Part shown: piece by piece, positions 44,842 to 52,926 of the stretch
Position numbering within the stretch: position 1 is the first letter of the stretch
How the letters are laid out: every line of letters starts with the position of its first letter
From: Alicyclobacillus sp. SO9
GTDB lineage: Bacteria; Bacillota; Bacilli; Alicyclobacillales; Alicyclobacillaceae
Assembly: GCF_016406125.1 (NCBI RefSeq)
Contig: NZ_CP066339.1
Span: forward strand, 2,914,001-2,978,000
Length of the DNA: 64,000 bases
Direction: 5' to 3'
Notes under the pieces: model-generated
The model's database searches: none
What the model was told of the DNA's origin: nothing
What the model saw: only the letters and a program-made list of their open reading frames with translations
Made by a program: the position numbers and the translations under genes

Positions 44842-46410
44842 ATGCGACTGTCACATTCACTGTTCAAAACGGAGCGTCAGGTGCCAAGTGATGCTGAATT
44901 GAAGAGCCATCAACTACTAATCAGAGCGGGCTTTGTTCGGCAAATTGCGGCGGGAATTTACAGCCTAACCCCATTGGCCTGGAGAACCATTTCCAACATA
45001 TCACAAATCGCCAGGGAGGAGATGTCAAAAGTAGGAGGAGAAGAAGTTCTGCTTCCAGTCACGCAACCAGCGTCCTTATGGAAGCAAAGCGGTCGTTATG
45101 AAGACATCGATTCGTCCTTGGTACGATGGACAGACCGCAATGAGCACAAGATGGTACTAGCAATGACACATGAAGAGGCTGTTACAGACCTTGTCCGTCA
45201 CTTTGTAAGCTCTTACCGGCAGTTACCCCTTATCCTGTATCAAATTCAAACAAAGTTTCGAGATGAAGCGCGCCCTCGAGGGGGACTTGTACGGCTTCGT
45301 GAATTCCTGATGAAAGATGCATACAGCTTTCATGCAGACACAAAGAGTTTGGATGTGTTCTATGACAAGATGATAGAAGCTTATGAAGCATTTTACGCCC
45401 GATGCGGGGTTTCTGTTCTTCGCGTCGAGGCAGACACCGGGATGATGGGCGGAGGTGCGTCTCATGAATTCATGGTCCTATCTGACGGAGGTGAGGACAC
45501 ACTTGTTACTTGCCGCGGTTGCGGCTACGCGGCCAATAACGAAGTAGCGGTCTCAAAAAAACCGAGTCTTGGCTCTAAAGAGATGGCCTCTTGGACACTT
45601 TACAAGGGTTCTGACGGACGTCGTATCGTTGCAGGTGCACCTGAATCCTCCCAAATCAGCGCTGTGAAACTCGCGCATACACTAGGCGAAAGAGAAATTC
45701 AGGAGTTAGACGTACATGAATTGGAGCAACTTGGACTATCCTCTAGCGGTTGGTTGGACGGAGAAAAAATCCGGCATACCGAACTTACTGTGATACTTGA
45801 TGACTCCTTCTCCTCGCACTCGATGAGCCAAACTGGAGTCTACCAATTTGCAGACATTATTACAGTCGAGGAGGGCGACCCATGCCTGCATTGCGGAGAA
45901 TCCCTAAGCACCGTCAGAAGCATCGAAGTTGGGAACATTTTTAAACTAGGAACGCGCTACTCATCTCCTATGGGAGCGACTTTCACACAAAAGGACGGTT
46001 CGGTCAGTCCACTCACCATGGCTTCCTATGGAATTGGCATCACAAGAATGCTTGCCTGCATTGTCGAAGACAACCACGATGAGGACGGAATTGTGTTCCC
46101 AAAATCCATTGCTCCGTTCACATACCATTTAGTCCGCATCGGACAGGATGAAGAGGTCATGAGGACGGCCGAGCAAATTTACAATGAGCTTGGGACCAAT
46201 CAAGTCCTGTACGACGACAGACACGAAACCCCAGGTGTGAAGTTCGCAGATGCCGATCTCGTAGGTCTCCCCTACCGCCTAACCGTCAGCACCACATCCT
46301 TGAAACGCGGCGGTATAGAACTAAAAGACCGAAAGACGGGACATGTAACGGTCGTTCCTATTCAAAACTTACAACAAACCTTATCGACAGCCTTGTCTGA
46401 CCGCCATTGA
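44842..46410 (+). CDS. proS: Prolyl-tRNA synthetase (ProS), shortened insertion domain
   Basis: A class II synthetase of 522 residues. It has motif 1 around VGGEEVLLPVTQP, motif 2 RPRGGLVRLREFLMKDAYSFH and motif 3 GIGITRML. Two Cys pairs (CRGCGYAAN and PCLHCGE) flank the insertion region, which spans only about 120 residues where usual bacterial ProRS has about 180, so the Ala-editing domain looks reduced. The ATG at 44842 has GAGGTG six bases upstream; the frame is open to 44767 inside the T-box. Controlled by the upstream Pro T-box. Confidence 0.95.
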   Translation: MRLSHSLFKTERQVPSDAELKSHQLLIRAGFVRQIAAGIYSLTPLAWRTISNISQIAREEMSKVGGEEVLLPVTQPASLWKQSGRYEDIDSSLVRWTDRNEHKMVLAMTHEEAVTDLVRHFVSSYRQLPLILYQIQTKFRDEARPRGGLVRLREFLMKDAYSFHADTKSLDVFYDKMIEAYEAFYARCGVSVLRVEADTGMMGGGASHEFMVLSDGGEDTLVTCRGCGYAANNEVAVSKKPSLGSKEMASWTLYKGSDGRRIVAGAPESSQISAVKLAHTLGEREIQELDVHELEQLGLSSSGWLDGEKIRHTELTVILDDSFSSHSMSQTGVYQFADIITVEEGDPCLHCGESLSTVRSIEVGNIFKLGTRYSSPMGATFTQKDGSVSPLTMASYGIGITRMLACIVEDNHDEDGIVFPKSIAPFTYHLVRIGQDEEVMRTAEQIYNELGTNQVLYDDRHETPGVKFADADLVGLPYRLTVSTTSLKRGGIELKDRKTGHVTVVPIQNLQQTLSTALSDRH

Positions 46411-46424
46411 TGATTTAAGCTGAG

Positions 46425-46607
46425 CCAATTGAGGTCCTGTACAGTCGGGTCGACATCCATCATGACTGGCTTTTAGAGTTTGTCTTCGGAGCGGTAATAG
46501 AAAGTATTTTCGAATGGTTAGGGAAATCCTCCATGTGGTTGCTTGCTAGCCTATACCGTTTGCTTCGCTTTGTACTTCGTTTTCTGGTTTGGAAAGGTGA
46601 AAGGTGA
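46425..46607 (+). other. Coding-like small membrane ORF without a standard start
   Basis: The plus strand stays open from a TAA near 46413 to TGA 46605-46607. The peptide (DWLLEFVFGAVIESIFEWLG, then MWLLASLYRLLRFVLRFLV) looks like an amphipathic or membrane protein. No ATG, GTG or TTG precedes it in frame until the internal ATG, so the true start may be ATT or CTG, or the 5' end is lost. Confidence 0.3.
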
Positions 46608-46629
46608 ATTCATTTGACCAAACAACGGT

Positions 46630-46669
46630 TTCGCGCAACTTCCGTCAATCGCTGCGGAAGTGGCGCGAA
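46630..46669. terminator. Palindromic hairpin between convergent genes
   Basis: Nested perfect arms TTCGCGC/GCGCGAA (46630-46636, 46663-46669) and ACTTCCG/CGGAAGT (46638-46644, 46655-46661). It lies 10 bases after the aminopeptidase stop on the minus strand and probably terminates from both sides. Confidence 0.7.
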
Positions 46670-46678
46670 ATTTCGTAG

Positions 46679-47917
46679 CTAAAATGCCCATTTTCCATTT
46701 CGGAAGAGCGGCTCGATAACTCCGTCTGCAGTAATGCCATCTATATCCAACTCGTCTGAGCCAATCATGAAATCCACGTGCGCAAGACTGTAGTTACATC
46801 CGTGTTCAGCTAACTGGTCTGCGCTCATTTGCGTACCGCCCTCGACACACATCGGATAAGCACGTCCAATGGCGAGATGGCACGATGCATTTTCATCGTA
46901 CAACGTGTGTAAAAATACCATGTTGCTCTGTGAAACTGGCGAGTCGTGAGGCACCAGTGCCACTTCACCGAGGAAGTGGGAGCCCTCATCCATTCCTATG
47001 ATTGACTTCAATACTTCGTATCCTTTCTCTGCTTCAAAGTCGACGATACGTCCACTTTCGAATGTAAGAGAGAAATTATCAACAGTCGCTCCATTGTAGT
47101 TTAGCGGTTTCGTACTCCTTACGACACCATTCACACCTGTCTGGAGCGGAGCCGTAAATACCTCCTCAGTAGGGATGTTCGGAACTATCGGTACCCCGCG
47201 TGAATTCTTGCCTCCGGCAGAAATCCAACGGTGCTTTTTGTGCAACTCAATCGTTAGGTTTGTGCCTGTGCTTCGGTAATGAAGCTTTCGGTAGTTTTTC
47301 TGATTCAGATAGTCCGCTCGAAATGTCAGATCCTCGACGTGTGCCTTCCACGCGGCTACGGCATCGGGTTGGTCAGCACGCGTTATCTTAAGGACGAGAT
47401 GCCAAAGCCGATTCAATCGCTCGGTCTCAGGTAGTTCTGGAAACAAAAGTGAGGCCCAGGTCTCCGTAGGAAACCCCATCCCAGACCAAGTTATATCCCC
47501 AATTCTGGCGTTGAAGAAACTCAATGCTTCTGCCGTTGCTCTAGAGTTTATTGCAATCCTCTCCGGATGGACATTTTGTAACAGACTAGGATTCACCGTA
47601 AAGATAGCCAGTCTCGCCGCATCTTCGTCCAGAATAGATTGATACCATTCCACATTCCATTTTCCGACTTCAACTAATGCTGCTTCATCACTGTGCATGA
47701 GACGCATGCGTCTTAGTTCTCCATCGCTGTAACGGAAGTGGACGTTGTGAGCCCCTGCCTCATACGCTTTCTTCGCAACAATTCGAACGAAATCTGCGGC
47801 TTCCACATCCGCTTCTATGTACAAATTCTGACCAGCCTGCAAATTCACTCCGACTTTGACCGCGACATCTGCATACGATTCCAATTTATTCAGTAATGCA
47901 CTATCAGCACTACCCAT
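46679..47917 (-). CDS. Aminopeptidase, family M29 (AmpS/PepS type)
   Basis: A 412-residue metallo-aminopeptidase. It shows the family features: NIPTEEVFTAPL (metal-ligand Glu), ESGRIVDFEAEKG, the EVALVPHDSPVS segment with Glu, SNMVFLHTLYDENASCHLAIG (His/Asp/Glu ligands around HTLYDEN) and HVDFMIGS near the end. It releases N-terminal residues from peptides in the cytoplasm and uses Co, Zn or Mn. GGGGGAG lies 8 bases before the ATG. Transcribed alone. Confidence 0.94.
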   Translation of the reverse strand: MGSADSALLNKLESYADVAVKVGVNLQAGQNLYIEADVEAADFVRIVAKKAYEAGAHNVHFRYSDGELRRMRLMHSDEAALVEVGKWNVEWYQSILDEDAARLAIFTVNPSLLQNVHPERIAINSRATAEALSFFNARIGDITWSGMGFPTETWASLLFPELPETERLNRLWHLVLKITRADQPDAVAAWKAHVEDLTFRADYLNQKNYRKLHYRSTGTNLTIELHKKHRWISAGGKNSRGVPIVPNIPTEEVFTAPLQTGVNGVVRSTKPLNYNGATVDNFSLTFESGRIVDFEAEKGYEVLKSIIGMDEGSHFLGEVALVPHDSPVSQSNMVFLHTLYDENASCHLAIGRAYPMCVEGGTQMSADQLAEHGCNYSLAHVDFMIGSDELDIDGITADGVIEPLFRNGKWAF

Positions 47918-47963
47918 TTGTACAACTCCCCCTTCGCGCTAAAGCACTCAGCGTCACTCTGTT

Positions 47964-48428
47964 TTAAAGCACTTTGGACATGAGAATGTTGGTAGCAACG
48001 TATCCCGAAGACCTGTACAACTTGATTGCAACCTCGTTATAGCCAAATACATGGAGCGATATTTTGGGGATACCCATCTGCTTTACAAAGGCTTCGAGAG
48101 ATTGCATCGTTTGTTTTCCATAGCCTTTGCCTCTTGCGTCCTCGTTTATTTCAAGACCGTAAATAAACATTTCTTTCCCTTCATCACGTACCTTTAGCCA
48201 TAAGGATCCCACCACTTGGTCACAGTCTTCATCTTTGACGTTAAAGAGATAGGTGTCCAAGGTGGCTAATCCCTCAGGCATTATCTGCTCAAACTCTCGC
48301 TCTGCAACCTGCATCGCTTCCTCAGCCGATACGTTACCGGCTTGGACCTTTTCTTCAGCATAATGCTTAACGCTAGCTTTAAGCCACGATTCATACCGTT
48401 CATGTCCCATTGATTCTAACTTGACCAT
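47964..48428 (-). CDS. GNAT acetyltransferase
   Basis: A 154-residue acetyltransferase. An N-terminal helical part is followed by the cofactor loop EINEDARGKGYGKQTMQSL and closing motif VAIKLYRSSGYVATNILM. The ATG at 48428 has GGGGGA 5 bases upstream; the frame is open to 48497. The substrate is unknown. Confidence 0.86.
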   Translation of the reverse strand: MVKLESMGHERYESWLKASVKHYAEEKVQAGNVSAEEAMQVAEREFEQIMPEGLATLDTYLFNVKDEDCDQVVGSLWLKVRDEGKEMFIYGLEINEDARGKGYGKQTMQSLEAFVKQMGIPKISLHVFGYNEVAIKLYRSSGYVATNILMSKVL

Positions 48429-48537
48429 AGCAATCCCCCTATTCCTTGTCGTAATATTTAGTATAGCACTCCTTGTATAAGTGAGGCTTAATTTCATATT
48501 TCTTACAAGCTTATACTACGCCTTTTGACAACCACAA

Positions 48538-48566
48538 ACAGGGAGCCAGCTGTGCTGGCTCCCTGT
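48538..48566 (-). terminator. Terminator of the antiporter transcript
   Basis: Perfect 13-bp arms (48538-48550 and 48554-48566, ACAGGGAGCCAGC and complement) with loop TGT. The minus strand continues TTTGTGG, so it terminates the antiporter-Trk transcript. Confidence 0.8.
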
Positions 48567-48724
48567 TTCTTTGCTCGACCATTCGAACGACTGAACTGTG
48601 CCTCATCCCCGACCAGCATCCCAACTCACGCAGTTGCTGGCTTCTGCACTAACCCCCACACAGTCCCGAAGGGTACATACGCATCACGTATCTATACTTA
48701 TACAAGTTCTCTGGTTGGAGTTGC

Positions 48725-49969
48725 TCAGATTTCTTCCATTTCAAATGCTTGTAGTACACGCAATCGCGTTGCGACCCATCCAGTCGTACTTGCTTGTACC
48801 AAAATCGTCAAAAGGATAGCCATGAAAGTAATGGAACTAATCAGCGGCGCACCAGGAACTTTTTCAGCGACAATCATTCCGGATAAAGCGGCTGGGATGA
48901 CTCCAGTTTCTCTTACCCAACACATAAAAGTCACTTGTCTGCGGTTCCATTTCGCCCGCCGGTCTATCAGGACTGAACTTAAGACAGTTAACGGTCTTGC
49001 AATGACCATGAAGATGGCAACAACAACCAACCCCATCCACAAGTGCTCGTAGATGAGCTTAAAGTCTACCTGTGTACCTAATAAGACAAAAATTAACATG
49101 CGCATAATCAGAGTGATCCCGTTTCCAAAGTGATCGACATTGTCCCGAGTGTGTTGTGCCATGCTCAGCCTAAAGCTTTCTCCATTTCCAGTCATCATTC
49201 CGGCGGCAAACGCAGCCATGAACCCGCTCGAGTGAAGAAGCGTGGCAACTTCAAAGGAAGACAATGCAGTTGCCAGCATGACAATAGAACCATATTCGTG
49301 AAAAATTCCCCAGCCGCGGCGGGAAACCAGCCACAAACAGACGAGTCCAAAAAATGCGCCTGTCGCCATCCCCACAATTGAAGAATGAAGAAAGGAGAGT
49401 ATCGGAGGAGCTAAGGAGAATTGCTTGTGCGAAACAATCAAAGAAATTATCGTGAACACTAATACTGAGCCTGTGGCATCATTAAAGGCAGACTCAGCTT
49501 CCACAGTTTGCTGAAGTTTAGGAATAAGGGATACACGTTTGAAGACAGGAATCAGTGTGGCGGGATCGGTAGATGCAAGGATAGACCCCAATAAAATCGC
49601 CCAAGTCCACGGCATAGCCAACAGATAATGAGCTGCTATCCCCACCACGAGCGCCGTTAGCAAAACGCCCGCAGTAACTAACATGAGAATACTAATCCAG
49701 ACCTTTTTCAGTACCGAAAACTGGACACCGCGTCCTCCATCAAATAAGATCAACAGGGCTCCAACGTTCAAAATCCATTGATTCAATTGAGCTTGATTGG
49801 GTTCGCTGACCCAATTTAAAATCGCTGGACCAATGAGGATACCAAACAGCAGGAATGCTGCAACATCAGGTATACGGGGACGCTCCGTTAGCTTGGCCAC
49901 AGACAGTCCTCCGACAAGAATGATAATCAACACCTGTATGGAACTTTCCCATGAATTTAAATGTAACAA
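48725..49969 (-). CDS. Cation:proton antiporter (CPA1/NhaP-like)
   Basis: A 414-residue antiporter with 11 to 12 hydrophobic helices. ASTDPATLIPVF and the following AESAFNDATGSVL carry the Thr-Asp-Pro and Asn-Asp residues of CPA1 sodium/proton or potassium/proton exchangers. No C-terminal TrkA domain is attached. The start is TTG with GAGG at 8 bases. The gene follows the TrkH operon with a gap of 71 bases and may be co-transcribed, linking K+ uptake to Na+/H+ balance. Confidence 0.92.
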   Translation of the reverse strand: MLHLNSWESSIQVLIIILVGGLSVAKLTERPRIPDVAAFLLFGILIGPAILNWVSEPNQAQLNQWILNVGALLILFDGGRGVQFSVLKKVWISILMLVTAGVLLTALVVGIAAHYLLAMPWTWAILLGSILASTDPATLIPVFKRVSLIPKLQQTVEAESAFNDATGSVLVFTIISLIVSHKQFSLAPPILSFLHSSIVGMATGAFFGLVCLWLVSRRGWGIFHEYGSIVMLATALSSFEVATLLHSSGFMAAFAAGMMTGNGESFRLSMAQHTRDNVDHFGNGITLIMRMLIFVLLGTQVDFKLIYEHLWMGLVVVAIFMVIARPLTVLSSVLIDRRAKWNRRQVTFMCWVRETGVIPAALSGMIVAEKVPGAPLISSITFMAILLTILVQASTTGWVATRLRVLQAFEMEEI

Positions 49970-50040
49970 GCCAATCGCCTCTTCGAAGCCTAGGAATAAG
50001 TACTCATGACTAACGGCCGGTTTACTTTTTCTTTAGCAAT

Positions 50041-51528
50041 CTATTTGACCTTGCTTTTTACAGATGCTCTGAGGTCTTTTGAAGCTTTGATAACCGCCAC
50101 AAAAATCACATAAATCTCCAGGCGGCCGAAAAGCATACCTGCAATTTGAGTCCACAGTACAACAGCAGGTGAGTGAGGAGATGTCACTCCAATGGATAAT
50201 CCCACAGTCCCTATAGTGGAAGCAAACTCAAACAGTGAATCCTCCAGAGAATAACCGTACGCAGTCATCACGGCTGTCCCGATAAAGAAAAGAACCAGAT
50301 ATATGAACGCATACATGGATACTTCAGAAATTCGCTTTGCATCGATGTACACTTTCCCTTCAGGGCGACATACGTACGTCTCATTCACCGTGTTTTCAGG
50401 TAAGAAATTCTTCTTAATATTCCAAATCAGTGCTTTGAACAACACGTGTACTCGATAAAGCTTGATGGCTCCTGCAGTCGATCCAATACCTCCGCCAATT
50501 AGCATGAGAACTACCATGATTAAAATTGCCAACGGACCCCAATTATTATAGCTCACCGTTGAAAAGCCGGTTGTACTGAGAGCCGACACAGCGTTAAAAC
50601 CCGCTGCCTGCAGTGCTTGAGGAATGCTTCGATAGACTTTGGCCAGGGAGAAAAAGGCTAAGACCGGAGTAGCAATCGCCAGCACCAGAAACATAAATCG
50701 AATTTCTCCAATCCGAAAAAACGCCTTGAATTTGCCTCTGATTAAGAGGAGGTGAGCTGCAAAATTGGTGGTACCAAGCAGCATTAAAACAATGGTTACA
50801 ATGTCTATTGGGGTGCTTTTATACGCCCCTATACTGTCTGCTCTTGTCGAAAATCCTCCTGTCGAAAGCGCCGCAATGGAGTGGTTAATTGCATCAAACC
50901 AGGACATTCCAAAAACTACGTATAGAATGCTTCCTGCAACAATATATCCAGAGTAGATAGAGATGACGATGCGCGCGGACTTGGCCAGATTCGGCAACAA
51001 CTTGTCAGAATGTCCTTCTGCACTGTATAACTGCATACCATAGGTGCTTGATAGAGCTGATACCATAACCAGGACAATACCTATCCCGCCAAAAAACTGC
51101 ATGATACTGCGATGCATCAAAAAAATTTTAGGAGTAACCGTGACATTAACCACAGACAATCCCGTTGTGGTCCAACCGCTCACCGCTTCAAACATAGCTT
51201 GGGTGAAATTTAACTGCCCTGATAACAGGAACGGTAACCCCGAAAAAAAAGCCGCAACCATCCAGGCAAGAACAATAACAATCGTATCTTGGCGCAGCGA
51301 TAATTTCACGTCGCGTCGGCCACGAATCAAGAGGCTTAATAAACCTCCAACTAAAAGCGCAGTAAACGCTGGAATGAGGAAATCGGCAGCATATCGCGTT
51401 TCCGAAGGATAGAAGACGAGAACCAGCAAAGGCGTTAGCAATATGACGCCAGTTATCATGGTTAACACACCAATGTATCCCCATACCGTTTTGTACCCGT
51501 CAATGACATTACGGTTGACCATCATCAA
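50041..51528 (-). CDS. TrkH-family potassium uptake protein
   Basis: A 495-residue Trk/Ktr/HKT channel-like transporter with about ten hydrophobic helices and four selectivity-filter loops, seen as SGWTTTGLS, STGGFSTR, STTGFSTV and STIGTVGLS-type segments. It takes up K+ and is gated by cytoplasmic TrkA (KtrA-like) RCK proteins. Its start overlaps the upstream TrkA stop by 4 bases (TTGATGATG). It ends the TrkA-TrkA-TrkH operon. Confidence 0.94.
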   Translation of the reverse strand: MMMVNRNVIDGYKTVWGYIGVLTMITGVILLTPLLVLVFYPSETRYAADFLIPAFTALLVGGLLSLLIRGRRDVKLSLRQDTIVIVLAWMVAAFFSGLPFLLSGQLNFTQAMFEAVSGWTTTGLSVVNVTVTPKIFLMHRSIMQFFGGIGIVLVMVSALSSTYGMQLYSAEGHSDKLLPNLAKSARIVISIYSGYIVAGSILYVVFGMSWFDAINHSIAALSTGGFSTRADSIGAYKSTPIDIVTIVLMLLGTTNFAAHLLLIRGKFKAFFRIGEIRFMFLVLAIATPVLAFFSLAKVYRSIPQALQAAGFNAVSALSTTGFSTVSYNNWGPLAILIMVVLMLIGGGIGSTAGAIKLYRVHVLFKALIWNIKKNFLPENTVNETYVCRPEGKVYIDAKRISEVSMYAFIYLVLFFIGTAVMTAYGYSLEDSLFEFASTIGTVGLSIGVTSPHSPAVVLWTQIAGMLFGRLEIYVIFVAVIKASKDLRASVKSKVK

Positions 51529-52196
51529 CTGCTGCGTCTCCCAACAACTCTCTGAATTACTTTTTCTTGTAGTCTTAGCGGAGACAGAATGATTAATTTG
51601 TCCCCGGAACGCAACTCCGTGTTCCCTCTAGGAATGATGCTTTGCACACCTCGAATGATGCAACCAATAAGGCTTTGTTCTGGGATGTCAATTTCAGCCA
51701 CGGTTGTGTTGCAGACCGGAGAATCTTTGTTAAGGCGGACCTCCATTGCAACGACTGTTCCGTGTTCAAAGGAAATGAGGTTTTCAATTTCCTCCACTGA
51801 CGCCATTTGCTCAATCATATCGGACACAATATGCGTCGCACTAATGACCGAGTTGATACCAAGGTGCCTAAACACCTCTACATTTTTCGGGTTACTGACT
51901 GTTGTAAATACTCGTCTGACACCGTAAATTCTCTTTGCAAGCTGACAAATAACGAGATTGTCAGCATCTTGAGGAGTTAAGGAAATCACAAGATGGGTGT
52001 CTTCAATGTTGGCATCTTCAAGTACATCCGGTTCACTTCCATCTCCACAGATCACCAACGCTTCGTCATGCTTCTCTGCCAAAGCCTTGGCATAGCTTTC
52101 ATCATCTTGAATGATTGTCACCGCATGTCCTTTAGACAACAATGAAGAGGCAAGAAAGTCCGCTTTTTTACGACCGCCAACAATCATAATCTTCAT
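51525..52196 (-). CDS. TrkA-type K+ regulator, RCK_N + TrkA_C (223 aa)
   Basis: A 223-residue nucleotide-binding regulator of the TrkH channel. The Rossmann domain (1-125) opens MKIMIVGGRKKADFLA, with an IIQDDE strand and HLVISLTPQDADN. A TrkA_C domain follows (about 140-220) for ligand binding, with IIRGVQSIIPRGNTELRSGD. It is coupled by 4-base overlaps to a second TrkA upstream and TrkH downstream. GGAGG is at 12 bases. Confidence 0.93.
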   Translation of the reverse strand: MKIMIVGGRKKADFLASSLLSKGHAVTIIQDDESYAKALAEKHDEALVICGDGSEPDVLEDANIEDTHLVISLTPQDADNLVICQLAKRIYGVRRVFTTVSNPKNVEVFRHLGINSVISATHIVSDMIEQMASVEEIENLISFEHGTVVAMEVRLNKDSPVCNTTVAEIDIPEQSLIGCIIRGVQSIIPRGNTELRSGDKLIILSPLRLQEKVIQRVVGRRSS

Positions 52197-52654
52197 TTCC
52201 CAGTGACCTCCAAAACGTCCTGTGAAAGCAAGCTTTCAAACCGAAGCAAAGTCAAATTCGTCGGATGAATTGTTTGTATTGTATAGTCTCTGTACAGCAC
52301 TTCTTTGTCATTATTGAACAGCCGTGTGATGACTTTTGGAACGCCGAACAGCTGACTGGCAATCTGTGAAATCATAATATTGACATTGTCATTCTCCGTC
52401 GCCGCGAAAACCACGTCAGCTCTACCAATGTTGGCACCTTTGAGTACATCAACGTCCGTGGCATCCGCCTCTATCGTAAAGCCGGCGTAGTCACGTGATA
52501 ATTTCCGAAATCCCAAGTTGTTTTTGTCAATGATAACTACATCTTTTCCGCGTGATGACAAGGTCGATGCAATCTTGGCCCCGGCCCGACTGCATCCCGC
52601 TATGATAATATAGTCGTCGTGATTGTCTCTGCGTTTGCGCAGTCCATTCCCCAT
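52193..52654 (-). CDS. TrkA-type K+ regulator, RCK_N only (153 aa)
   Basis: A 153-residue RCK domain without a TrkA_C part. IIAGCSRAGAKIASTLS is the dinucleotide loop (canonical GxGxxG altered to GCSRAG), followed by VVIIDKNN and VVFAATENDNVN. The pairing of one full and one short RCK gene with TrkH suggests a hetero-assembly. The ATG at 52654 has GAGGTGA 5 bases upstream. First gene of the operon and divergent from the KdpD-like kinase. Confidence 0.9.
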   Translation of the reverse strand: MGNGLRKRRDNHDDYIIIAGCSRAGAKIASTLSSRGKDVVIIDKNNLGFRKLSRDYAGFTIEADATDVDVLKGANIGRADVVFAATENDNVNIMISQIASQLFGVPKVITRLFNNDKEVLYRDYTIQTIHPTNLTLLRFESLLSQDVLEVTGK

Positions 52655-52817
52655 AGATATCACCTCAAGAGATTCAAAGTCAATTGTAGAAACCGTACGC
52701 TTGATAAATACTTATCGCTATCCACGCGGCTGGAACCTGATATTCTTTAAGGTCCCCCATGTCCGCTTACTCTTGCGGAACACAGGATGATTGTAAGCTC
52801 TTGTTGTGTCAAAATGC

Positions 52818-52855
52818 TGTAAAGAAATAGACGTGCAGTGTAAAAAAACTGTAAA
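52818..52855. promoter_or_regulatory. TGTAAA direct repeats in the trk-kdpD intergenic region
   Basis: Three TGTAAA hexamers start at 52818, 52839 and 52850, spaced 21 and 11 bp, that is two and one helical turns. OmpR-family regulators bind such direct repeats at 10-11 bp spacing. The site lies between the Trk operon and the KdpD/KdpE genes. Confidence 0.45.
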
Positions 52856-52926
52856 AATATACACGAAGCATGTGAATTAGAGGTATATAGAGGATAATCT
52901 GTGTGTAGAGAACGGAGTTAGAAGTG

